Shown here: piece by piece, positions 55,480 through 64,000 of the stretch
How positions within the stretch are numbered: the first letter of the stretch is position 1
How the letters are laid out: the number at the start of each line of letters is the position of its first letter
NCBI GenBank assembly: GCA_032718565.1
Contig: JAVGVS010000310.1
Location: 1 to 64,000 of the forward strand
Reading direction: 5' to 3'
DNA length: 64,000 bases
Source of the DNA: Distichodus sexfasciatus
Taxonomy: Eukaryota; Chordata; Actinopteri; Characiformes; Distichodontidae
Made by a program: the position numbers and the translations under genes
The notes under the pieces: generated by a model
Databases searched by the model: none
Told to the model about the DNA's origin: nothing
Seen by the model: the letters and a program-made list of their open reading frames with translations, nothing else

Positions 55480-56075
55480 AAACGCACCTGCTGCAGATAG
55501 AGGAAAGCAAAGGCGCACGAGAGCTGCGGACACGCGCCTCCGGTGTGCAGCGGGACAGCGGGAGTAAGATGAGAAAGATGATGGTGGTGGTGGTGATGTT
55601 GTTGTTGTTGTTGTTGCTGTTGCTGCTGCATCGTGTCCGCGTGCAACCCGGAGCTTCCTCACGCACGCGCCCGCTTCCGGTGCAATGCGCGCGAGTCGCG
55701 TTCCGGTTTTTCCTGGTGCGTGCGCGTCACGGCAGGAAAACGCGCGCGCTACTGCTTCTAAAACAACAACAGGAAAACAACCTGGTGGCAACGGTGAGGT
55801 CCGCTTCTAACGCTTTATGATGAGGTACTGGGAGGAAAAGTCGGTAAAGCGGACTAGAGTAACTGCAGGCACTGACTGTGGGAAAGGGAGGAGGGAGGGG
55901 AGGAGGAGGAGGAGGAGGAGGATGGAAGGGATGGATGGAGGGATGGGAGAGGGAGGGCTGGGGGGCCGAATACTAAAGCCTCGAGGGAGGCCGGTTTCCC
56001 CCGTGAGCGATGTTAATATCTGCACGCGCCGCCCGTTATACCGAGTCTGCAGCGTCGAGCCAAAAGCTTCATAAA
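55480..56075. promoter_or_regulatory. CpG-rich island, possible promoter
   Basis: Sequence such as CACGCGCCTCCGGTGTGCAG, CGTGCGCGTCACGGCAGG and CACGCGCCGCCCGTTATACC is the most CpG-dense in the window, interrupted by GTG/GTT and GGA runs. CpG islands of this kind mark vertebrate promoters. There is no clear TATA box. Alternatively it is another GC-rich regulatory block. Confidence 0.35.
55569..55793 (+). CDS. Putative first exon with signal-peptide-like start (speculative)
   Basis: ATG at 55569 has A at -3. It opens a frame beginning MRKMM, then a run of Val and about ten Leu, then HRVRVQPGASS, an almost ideal signal peptide layout. The frame stays open to a G|GTGAGG donor at 55793/55794, giving 75 codons. 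Against it, the hydrophobic core is encoded by GTG/GTT trinucleotide repeats, the rest is Arg-rich as GC-rich DNA tends to be, and the frame is also open upstream. No family is recognised and no second exon was found. Confidence 0.15.
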
Positions 56076-56229
56076 AAATGATTTAGAGAATGAAGAAGCC
56101 CGCTGATTGAGCTAGAGCTATGGGGGAAGACTGGATGATATAAAAATCTAATAAATAATTAATAATAAGTCTTTTTTAAATAAACAATAATTAATAACAA
56201 GCAATTAATACGAAATAAATAAGTATAAG

Positions 56230-56309
56230 AAAGACTATACATATGTATATATAAATATATATATATAGAGGAGAGAGAGAGAGAGAAATACAAATAATAA
56301 CTAATATAA

Positions 56310-56344
<35 letters not shown>

Positions 56345-56347
56345 ATA

Positions 56348-56418
<71 letters not shown>

Positions 56419-56477
56419 AACCATATATATAGTTTATTTACATATATATATACATATGTAATAAACTCATATATATA

Positions 56478-56534
<57 letters not shown>

Positions 56535-56598
56535 AACTATATATATATAGTTTATTTACATATATATATATATATATGTAATAAACTATATATATATA

Positions 56599-56665
<67 letters not shown>

Positions 56666-56710
56666 ATAAACTATATATATATTTATATATATATATATAT
56701 ATATGTAATA

Positions 56711-56776
<66 letters not shown>

Positions 56777-56848
56777 GCACATGCACATATATATGCACAT
56801 GCACAAACTATATATATATATATATATGTAATAAACTATATATATATA

Positions 56849-56921
<73 letters not shown>

Positions 56922-56960
56922 TGTAATAAACTATATATATATAGTTTATTAGTTTACGGA
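56230..56960. repeat. TA dinucleotide array with palindromic punctuation
   Basis: TA runs up to about 60 bases are separated by TGTAATAAAC (56341, 56458, 56578, 56662, 56704, 56827 and 56922) and its reverse form GTTTATTTAC, several joined as AAACTATATATATATAGTTT. The array is self-complementary at every scale and could extrude cruciforms. Length is probably unreliable in the assembly. Confidence 0.95.
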
Positions 56961-57599
56961 ATTTGCTTTGGAGATTGGTGCTAAATACATAAAAAGACTC
57001 AGAATATGGAGCTCTAACAATACATTTTATATTAATAAATATATCAATAAAAATCTGTATATATTTCACCATTATATGTGTGTATGTGTATATATATGAT
57101 ATGACATTAATTGTACTTTGTGATTTGGAAACAATTCATATCATTCAGTCATTAAAAGACTGTGCTAATAGAAAGTTGCTGACAAAAACAGCAGATGCCA
57201 CACAGAGAGAAGCTGAATGTCAACTTTTTTAAAAGTCCTTTTCTCCTCCTCTATGTACACAGCTCCGGCTTTCAGCAGCTCTATTTACCTGCAGCCGGTC
57301 GGCGAGGAGAGAGTGAATAATTCATAAAAAAGTGGTGCGGTGTGTTAGGCGTTTATAGTGCAGCTTTTTACAACGAATTTCACATAAGACCTATTAACAG
57401 CAATAGAAATCTGACAAACAAATTATACAGTTTACAATAAAAACTAAAAATGATTAACAATTAACACATTAAAAATGATAAATATTAGAAAATATTGCAA
57501 GAATAATATAAAATATATTCAATATATCATATGTGTTATATATCTACAGTATATTTAAAAAAACAAGGATCCAAACATGTTGCAGAGGCCTATATAAGG
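56961..57599. other. Unique sequence, possible small regulatory block
   Basis: 57130-57370 has mixed composition with CAGCCGGTCGGCGAGG followed by GTGAATAATTCATAAAAAAG. The rest is AT-rich. No gene. Confidence 0.25.
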
Positions 57600-58665
57600 A
57601 GGGAAGAAAAGAGGCTGCATTATTCATGCTCTCTTTCTTTAATCTTACTCATGTCCCTCTTTTCCCTTCCCTCCCTCCCTTCTTTTCTTCTCCCTCCTTC
57701 TCTCTTTCTCTCTGCTGTTGAGGCTGAAAGTGTAACAGAGCTGTAACTGAACAAAGAAATGATAAAAATCGATGGCGTTGTGTGTTGCACGTGGACGTGT
57801 AATTAAAAAAAGGGAGAGAATGAGGGATAGAGGAAGAAAGAGAGAGAAGGGAGGAGAGGAGAGGGGGATGTTGTGGTGGAGGAGGGAGATATGCATTATG
57901 AAGAGGGCGGTAGAGTGCTTTGCTCTATTTTTTTTGACTTTCTCCTCCTCCTTCCCCAATCTGCCTTCTGGCAAGAATGTCAGGGGGTCTCTCTCGCTCT
58001 TTCTCTTTCTCGCTTTCTCTCTCTCTCTGTGTTCACCGCTCCACTCTATCACGCTTTCTTCCTCTCTCTCGCTTTCTCTATATCTTGCTATCCTGCTCTC
58101 TCTCCCTTTTTCCCTCTCTCTCTCCATCCTTCCCTCCCCCTCTCTTCATCTCTCCCACTCACTCTCTCTATGTATTGCTACCTCTCTCTTCACCTCCCCC
58201 TCTCTCTCTCTCTCCCTCCCCATCACTCCCCCTCCATCTTGCTTTTTCTATCTCACTCTCCTGCTCTCTTTCTCTTTTTCCTTCTCTTTCTTTCTCTCTT
58301 CACCCCTGCATCTCTCTTTCCATTGCCTCCCCATGCTCTCTCTATCCCTCTATCTCTCTATCTTCTCTCCCACTCTCTCTATCCATACCTCCCTCCTTCC
58401 ATCTCCAACTCTTTCACTCCATCTCTCATTCTTTCTCTCCATCCCTCATTCTCTCTCTCTATGCCTTTGCCCATTTCTCACTCTCTCTTTCTCTCCATCC
58501 CCCATTCTCTCTCTCTCTCTCTCTTTAAACTTCCAACTCTCTCTTTCTCTCATCCCTCATTCTCTCTCTCTATTCCGCTCTCTTTAAATTTCCCACTCTC
58601 TCTTTCTCTCCATACCTTATTCTCTCTCTTCATCCCCTCTCACACTCTCTTTCTCCAAATCGTAA
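57600..58665. repeat. CT-rich tract (about 1 kb) with short GA segment
   Basis: Pyrimidine-rich from 57600, a GA-rich segment at 57810-57890, then 700 bases of CTCTCTCTTTCTCTCCATCC-type units. CATCCCTCATTCTCTCTCTC and near variants recur near 58435, 58495, 58552 and 58612, a 55-60-base higher-order period. The three 183-271-codon frames are Ser/Leu strings. Confidence 0.9.
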
Positions 58666-59670
58666 AAGTACTGATTCATATTTAATGGATTCGCATGCCA
58701 ATTTGTATTGTACTTGGTTAAAAACTCTGATAAAATAGTGCAAACTAGAGTTTGTGTACCAAGATTATCGACTGATACAATCCACACTGATAATAGTTGA
58801 TAAATTGCGATTTAAAAGGAATGGAAAGACAGAACAAATCCTTTAACCATGTTATGAGTGTTGCAGTTGTGTAGTTTGCGCACTAGAGGGCAAAATTGCA
58901 GTTCAACTGTTGGATTTTTTATGTTTTGACACATTTTTCTCCTATTTATCAAACACATTTTCTCGGTCATTAAAACAGTTGTGTCCATCTCACACTAAAA
59001 CATTAGTAGCTAGTTTTGAAAGATCAAACACCTTAAAAATAACATTTAGTTAGAGAGTTATTACTCTCCACTTTTTAGATGTCATAATAACAGCACATAA
59101 AATATGGTGTTTAAACCAGCAAAAAACATCTAAAGAAGAGCAGGGTTTTTTTTACACCCTTTTCTGAAATTGTAAAGAAAGAAAGAAAGCTAAAGTGATC
59201 CTGAATCGGTAATCTTTGGAAGCTTGAGAAAATTGGCGTATGAAGTGAGAGGTTTGTAATGACTGCAACTCGGAACATGTAAATGATGATGGAACAGGCT
59301 TACAGAGTGTGTGTACCTGGAGAAAGTGGTTATTCTGGCAGTCTAAACGAGTTGGAAGCTGAAGGTTTTGAAGTAAGAGGAACATTCTGTTGTTTCCTTT
59401 TCTGTTATTAATGAAACATAACCGTCCAGATCAGGAAAAATCCCGGAAAAATACAAATCAAACAGGAACTGGGACTGTGAGTGATAATTTGTCATTGTGA
59501 ACACAGATCGCAGAATTAATGGAATCCCAAGGTTCCATAAAATCCCGTACCACAATTAAAGTTGTTTAATAATGAGTAAAAGATGACTTTTCATCAACAA
59601 AAACTACATTAAAAATATGATAACTAACTTATAATTACTTTTGTCTTAAGACTAAGACAGACATCTCACA
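58666..59670. other. AT-rich sequence with a repeat fragment
   Basis: GTTTGCGCACTAGAGGGCAA (58877-58896) and TTTATCAAACACATTTTC resemble 44650-44730 (CCACTAGAGAGCAACG, TTTATCAAAACATTTACG), suggesting a shared dispersed element. A SINE-S tail remnant (GTGATAATTTGTCATTGTGA) lies at 59480-59499. Confidence 0.45.
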
Positions 59671-60145
59671 TGCTTTTCCCAAATGCATAGCTGCTAACTA
59701 TGTTAGCAACTAACAGTGTACTTTAGTAACTAACAAAGTGTACATTAGTAAGTAACATAGTTTACATTAGTAACTAACAAAGTGTACATTAGCAACTAAC
59801 ATAGTTTACATTAGTAACTAACATAGTGTACATTAGCAACTAACATAGTTTACATTAGTAACTAACAGTGTACCTTAGCAACTAACAAAGTGTACATTAG
59901 TAAGTAACATAGTTTACCTTAGTAACTAACATAGTGTACATTAGCAACTAACATAGTGTACATTAGCAACTAACAAAGTGTACATTAGTAACTAACATAG
60001 TTTACAGTAGTAACTAACATAGTGTACATTAGTAACTAACATAGTGTACACTGACAACTAACACAGTGTACATTAACAACTAACATAGTGTTGCTAACGT
60101 CGTTAACAATATGTTAGTAACTATGCTTTTGGGAAATGCACCCCA
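59671..60145. mobile_element. DNA element M with internal 22-bp minisatellite, copy 2 (about 18 units)
   Basis: The right end (reverse strand) reads GGGGTGCATTTCCCAAAAGC, matching the left end of copy 1 at 37434. The interior is about 18 units of GTAACTAACATAGTGTACAT plus TA, the reverse complement of the copy 1 unit. Units vary mainly at CATAGTG/CATAGTT/CAAAGTG. The left end is degenerate (TTTTCCCAAATGCATAG). Confidence 0.9.
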
Positions 60146-60584
60146 GATCATTATTAGCACTTGCTTTCTAAAAATTTTGACTTATAATCTTGTAATTATG
60201 ACTTAGCGCCCTGTGAATTGTGTATGTTTGTACTGGAACATCATTATGAGATTGTAAGTCAAATTTTTATTCATGAAATCATAAGTCGTAATTATGAGAT
60301 TGGAAGTCGAATTGAGGAAGCTTTAAATGTATTTATTAGTTATGAGAAGCTTTGTCATTATTACATTATTACGACACAATAAATTGTTTCTTTTTTACTT
60401 GCAGGCTTCCACAGAGATTGCGTAACGCAATTCAAGTTGTTTGAAAAGTAATGGCTTAAAGTTGAGTAAAACATATCGACTAGACTAAATCAAGTATAGA
60501 AGCAGCTAAAAGCGTGACTAAAACAATAGGCACTTTTTGTTCAAAAACTAGCTGCTCCAAAATAATTCAACAATTTTTCCTCAA
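60146..60584. other. AT-rich unique sequence
   Basis: No gene or recognised repeat. TCATAATTATGAGATT-like words recur weakly. Confidence 0.4.
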
Positions 60585-60960
60585 CGACAACAATGCCCCA
60601 CGTCTGGAGGCTAATCGGAAATCTCAGTGACTCTCCCGTTATTTTTTCCCCCGCCGCGCACAATTTGGGGGAAAGTCGGTTTACATGACAGTAATTACCA
60701 AAACAGATGGGACCGCCTTAAAAAAAATAACGAGACAATGGGCCCCTGCACACGCGGGACTCCAGGGGCCAAACGAGGAGACGAGCCAGATTGAGCGGCA
60801 GCTGAGAATGCTTTTCATTAGCACTCGAGAAGACACATTCGTGTTCATCGTTGTTGCGGGAAAGCGTTGCCATTGGTTACCCCTAAATTGATTAGCGGGT
60901 GGGAGGAGCCTCAGGGTTTTGGCCTTGCCATTTTGTTCACACTTGTTTTGTCGTCTTAAA
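60585..60960. promoter_or_regulatory. Candidate regulatory block
   Basis: Repeat-free, CpG-retaining sequence with ACATGACAGTAATTACCAAA, CTTTTCATTAGCACTCG and CCTAAATTGATTAGCGGG. Frames are open on both strands (68 and 95 codons) but the cores and composition fit a conserved non-coding element better. Confidence 0.35.
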
Positions 60961-61389
60961 ACTTTCACTGTCTTTTTAATTGGTCATTTTTTTTCACTAA
61001 CAACCTTAACGAGAAAGACACTTTTTTTCTTTTTTTCGGCACTCTGTTGCCAGTGGAGACCGGAGATTTGGTGGAAGTGACAGGATTTAGTGATGTACGG
61101 CTAATTAGATGCATCATAAAGCATAACGAGTGAAGTGACTAATACTGCAATACACAGTTTTGGGCTCTAGAGGCACTGCACATGAAATACACACATAGAC
61201 GCACACACACACACACACACACATGGACAGTGTAAAGTCGGGGTTGTAGAAGGGTGTCACTACACGAGGGGACAGTTGAAGAGTCAGAAGAAAGAGTGTT
61301 GTGGGGGGTTGGAGGGTGAGACGAGGCTGTGTGTGTATCTGTTTTCCCGGCCGGACAGCGATTCGGGGTGACGCGTGTATGTGTATGTG

Positions 61390-61690
61390 AGGGCCGCTTC
61401 TCCACGGCGCTTCGGCCTGACCGCTGCCATTAGAGCGCTTTAGATTCCATTAAGGTGTCACTTTGCGCTGCTGTGGCAACGGCCGGGAGGGGCCGATTGG
61501 TCCTGACAGGAGGGAGGGAGGGAGGGGGCGGGGCAGGAGGCGGGGCAGGGATGAAAGGGTCACCCAAACAATGTAGACTCCATCCTTCAGTGTCAAGGGC
61601 TGTGTTACCGAAGACCATGACAATGCCGTCGCTGTGGCCAATCAGTCATTAATGAAATAGTAAATGAATTAATTGATTAATTGACTTAAC
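61390..61690. promoter_or_regulatory. Candidate regulatory block around a GGGA run
   Basis: CCGCTGCCATTAGAGCGC, CTTTAGATTCCATTAAGGTG and GGCCAATCAGTCATTAATG (a CCAAT-box-like motif next to an AT core) flank a GGGA/GGCGGGGC stretch (61509-61550). No coding signal. Confidence 0.3.
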
Positions 61691-61844
61691 ACACAGGCAA
61701 TGCAATAAAAATGTTTAAAATGCATGTCTAATAACACACATCATTCAAGTTCATAACAAATTCATAAACGCTACACATTTTCTAATAAAAACTATCATCA
61801 AAATAATTTTACAAACTGAAAATACAGATGACACACACTGCTTC

Positions 61845-62565
61845 ACACAGGAACACATACAGGAAAACACACACATAGACACAGGAGCACACACACAGGA
61901 ACACATACAGGAATACATAGAGATACACACACCCACAAGAATACACACTCACAAGAACACACACGGACCCAAGAACATAGGCCCACAAGAACACACACAT
62001 ACACACATAAAGGAACCCACAACCACAAGAACACACACACAAAGAAACACACACACATAATGGAACCTACAAGAACACACACACAGAAATACACACGCAC
62101 ACAGGAACACACACACACAAAGGAACACACATACAAGAACACACACAAACACACACAAGAACACACACATACATACATAATGGAACCCACAAGAACACAT
62201 ACAAATACCCGCACAGGAGCACACGCACACAGGAACACACTTACAAGAACACACACTTAATGGAACCCACAAGAACACAAACACAGGAACACACATGCGC
62301 ACGGGAACACACACACAAAGGAACACACATACAAGAACCCTAACCCACAAGAACACACACAGGAACACACAGCTACACACACACAGGAACACACATAATT
62401 GAACCCACACACACACACACACAAAGGAACCCACAAGAACACAGACCCACAAGAACACACACATACACACACACACAGAAACACGCACACACAAAGGAAC
62501 ATACGCACTGACACAGGAATAGATACTTGAATACAGAAACACACATATACACAAAATGAACACAC
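61845..62565. repeat. CA-based minisatellite with GGAACACACA units
   Basis: About 0.7 kb of ACACACA punctuated by GGAAC or AAGAAC, for example AAGGAACACACATACAAGAA. A longer motif, TAATGGAACC(C/T)ACAAGAACAC, recurs near 62060, 62179 and 62249, giving higher-order spacings of about 119 and 70. Minus-strand frames (Val-Cys-Val-Phe-Leu strings) are artefacts. Confidence 0.9.
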
Positions 62566-62569
62566 ACAC

Positions 62570-63206
62570 CCTGCTAGAGAGATGAACAGCAGTAATGCGG
62601 TAGAAATGAGGCAGAACGCTGAGTGCTGACTGCAGCTGCACAACATCAGCGTGAGACGGAGGGAAAAAAGGGGGCGAAAAAGATTCAAACCCAAAGACTG
62701 CCAAAGAGCCCTTAATGCTACATACAAATGTGTCCTGGAAGGATTTTTTTTTTTTTACAATATTGTGGAGATAAAACATTTTCAACATTAACGTAAAGTA
62801 TTTGCACTATATTTAATGACAGTTTTGAAACAAAAACATCAAAAGCAAACCCAAAAAATGTCCTCACTCGACAACTATCAACAACCGCTGCTAATTTATG
62901 GTGACTCATGCTTATTTCTGCTGACTCATGCTCACTCCTGCTGACTCATGTTCATTTCCGTTGCAATGCTAACGGCTTGTTTGATGCGGGAAATGAGGCA
63001 ATCCATGCAACGAAATTTCAAAATGGGCGTCCGACAAAAACAAGTGCCACCACTCTATTTGTGTGATTAATTTCTCAAAAAGACCTCGAATTGTAGGCAT
63101 GATTCTGCAGCAACAGGGAAATAATGTTTATCCAAATGTTTTAAATTTAGTGGTTGTAGCTCGCCCAGATGTTTAGCTAGGTTACATATCTGGTCGCCAA
63201 TCAAAC
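62570..63206. other. Intergenic sequence, nothing certain
   Basis: Unique sequence. TGCTGACTCATG/TGACTCATGCT repeats three to four times at 62900-62950. No gene. Confidence 0.4.
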
Positions 63207-63360
63207 ATAGAGTTGCAACGGTAAGTGGAGTTTTGTTGGCAACTAAAAAATAGTCCCTTAATCATGTAGCAAAAATAGTCATTGGATAATGACTTTACAA
63301 TTTGGCAATTTCCTTAGACAAGATGTCTAAGGAAGATGTGCTAAACCATCCAGCCCTAAT
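63207..63360. mobile_element. Small element with perfect internal palindrome
   Basis: It begins ATAGAGTTGCAACGGTAAG and ends CCATCCAGCCCTAAT, so the ends resemble GGGCTGGA-type families. At 63310-63334, TTCCTTAGACA and TGTCTAAGGAA form a perfect 11-bp stem with an AGA loop. Confidence 0.45.
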
Positions 63361-63399
63361 TTACTGTACAAGAAAAAAATGAGGAAGAATTTTTATACT

Positions 63400-63760
63400 C
63401 ACTTACGTTCCAACTCATAAGACAATGCTCTTGACATCTGCCAAAACCCAGTGAAGGGACGCAGTGCTAGAGCCATTAACATACCATTAATTAGCTCCCA
63501 TCTTCCTTATGAAGATTAGCACAGCACTAAAGTCCCTCCAGAGGGACTGGCCTTCATCGGCGGGGCAGCAGGAGGTGAGGAGCAATCCGAGGAATAACGG
63601 CTTCTCCCGGGAATGACAGTCGGAATCGTCGTCCATTTTGCGATAACACTGTTGTGCCGCCAGGAAAAGTGGGGGAGTAATGGCCGAGTTACGGCACAGT
63701 AATAAAGATGCTTAACGTTACGTTAGCTTCCAAAAGTTTACTGACAGCAGTAAATTTCGC
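63400..63760. promoter_or_regulatory. Candidate regulatory block
   Basis: Repeat-free sequence with CATTAACATACCATTAATTA, GAAGATTAGCACAGCAC and CCATTTTGCGATAACAC in GC-balanced flanks. GTCCCTCCAGAGGGAC (63531-63546) is a perfect palindrome. No open frame of interest. Confidence 0.35.
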
Positions 63761-64000
63761 TCCACTCAGCAGTCCAAATCACCAAATCTAGTTTTGAAAA
63801 AATTTTAAACATTTTTCTGGGTTCAATGTGAAAGTTTCAGGAAAGCTATGACCGTTATGCTAATTTTGGCCAGCGTGTTAACAGTGATGCTACATTCTAA
63901 AGATGATAGAAATTAGCATTAGTTAGTAAATGGAATTTCCTGATCACCCAACCGCCAAATCAAGCCTGAAAAATAATTATTTACGAATATTATAAGATTA

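Noticed and set aside
55176..55568. Upstream part of the 214-codon frame before the ATG at 55569
   Set aside because: Thr-His repeats from CA microsatellites. Only the part after 55569 was kept as a weak candidate.
57772..58685. Two overlapping open frames of 270 and 271 codons
   Set aside because: They arise from the 1-kb CT tract and have no sequence complexity beyond it.
59671..60145. CRISPR-like array
   Set aside because: Units are contiguous without spacers, the composition is a vertebrate minisatellite, and the ends are transposon inverted repeats.
61949..62788. 279-codon minus-strand frame rich in Cys, Val and Phe
   Set aside because: It is the reverse of the CA/GGAACACA minisatellite. 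The cysteine pattern follows repeat periodicity, not a cysteine-rich protein family.

Overview
This window looks like nuclear DNA of a teleost fish. The evidence is the repeat content. There are tRNA-headed SINEs of the types common in fish genomes, many short non-autonomous DNA transposons with 'GGGCTGGACGATAT', 'GGGATGCACGATA' or 'GAGGTCGACCGATAT' ends, and very dense CA, GA/CT and TA simple repeats. A 10-base N gap (11770-11779) shows it is a draft assembly. I could not identify the species. An otophysan-like fish is possible, but that is only an impression.

I found no complete protein-coding gene and no tRNA or rRNA gene. Nearly all long open frames are translations of simple repeats or of transposon families. 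Three coding signals deserve mention: (1) a fragment that reads as the second half of a THAP zinc finger, followed by a GTAAGT donor (44405-44617), next to transposon-like sequence; (2) a CpG-rich island with an ATG-led signal-peptide-like frame and a GTGAGG donor (55569-55793), which may be a first exon or an artefact of GTG/GTT repeats; (3) a weak terminal-exon-like stretch (53100-53345).

The rest alternates between two kinds of sequence. The first is repeat-free, mixed-composition DNA rich in homeodomain/POU-like AT cores inside GC-rich flanks: about 4.1-4.8, 5.7-6.1, 8.4-8.6, 10.3-10.7, 12.0-12.4, 13.6-14.2, 14.6-15.1, 16.1-16.7, 19.3-19.9, 21.9-22.5, 25.0-25.5, 26.9-27.2, 28.4-29.0, 33.65-39.5, 40.7-42.2, 43.5-44.0, 45.7-46.0, 60.6-61.0, 61.4-61.7 and 63.4-63.8 kb. 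Together with the absence of exons, this fits a regulatory gene desert or a very large intron of a developmental gene. That is an inference needing cross-species alignment.

The second kind is transposon and satellite sequence. Highlights are a three-level nest at 31.8-33.5 kb (element B interrupted by a hAT-like element C with an exact 8-bp target duplication, itself interrupted by element D carrying a 130-bp-arm inverted repeat); a second copy of C at 42.2-42.8 kb with its own exact 8-bp duplication; a DNA element whose interior is a 22-bp minisatellite, with about 6 units at 37.4 kb and about 18 at 59.7 kb; a triplicated 196-bp transposon end at 20.15 kb; a 103-bp tandem array at 29.3 kb split elsewhere by a SINE; a 0.7-kb TA array with palindromic punctuation; and purine tracts with hidden higher-order units.

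No defence system, viral genome or operon-like system is present. The most useful leads are the putative regulatory blocks, the THAP exon and the nested or satellite-bearing transposons.
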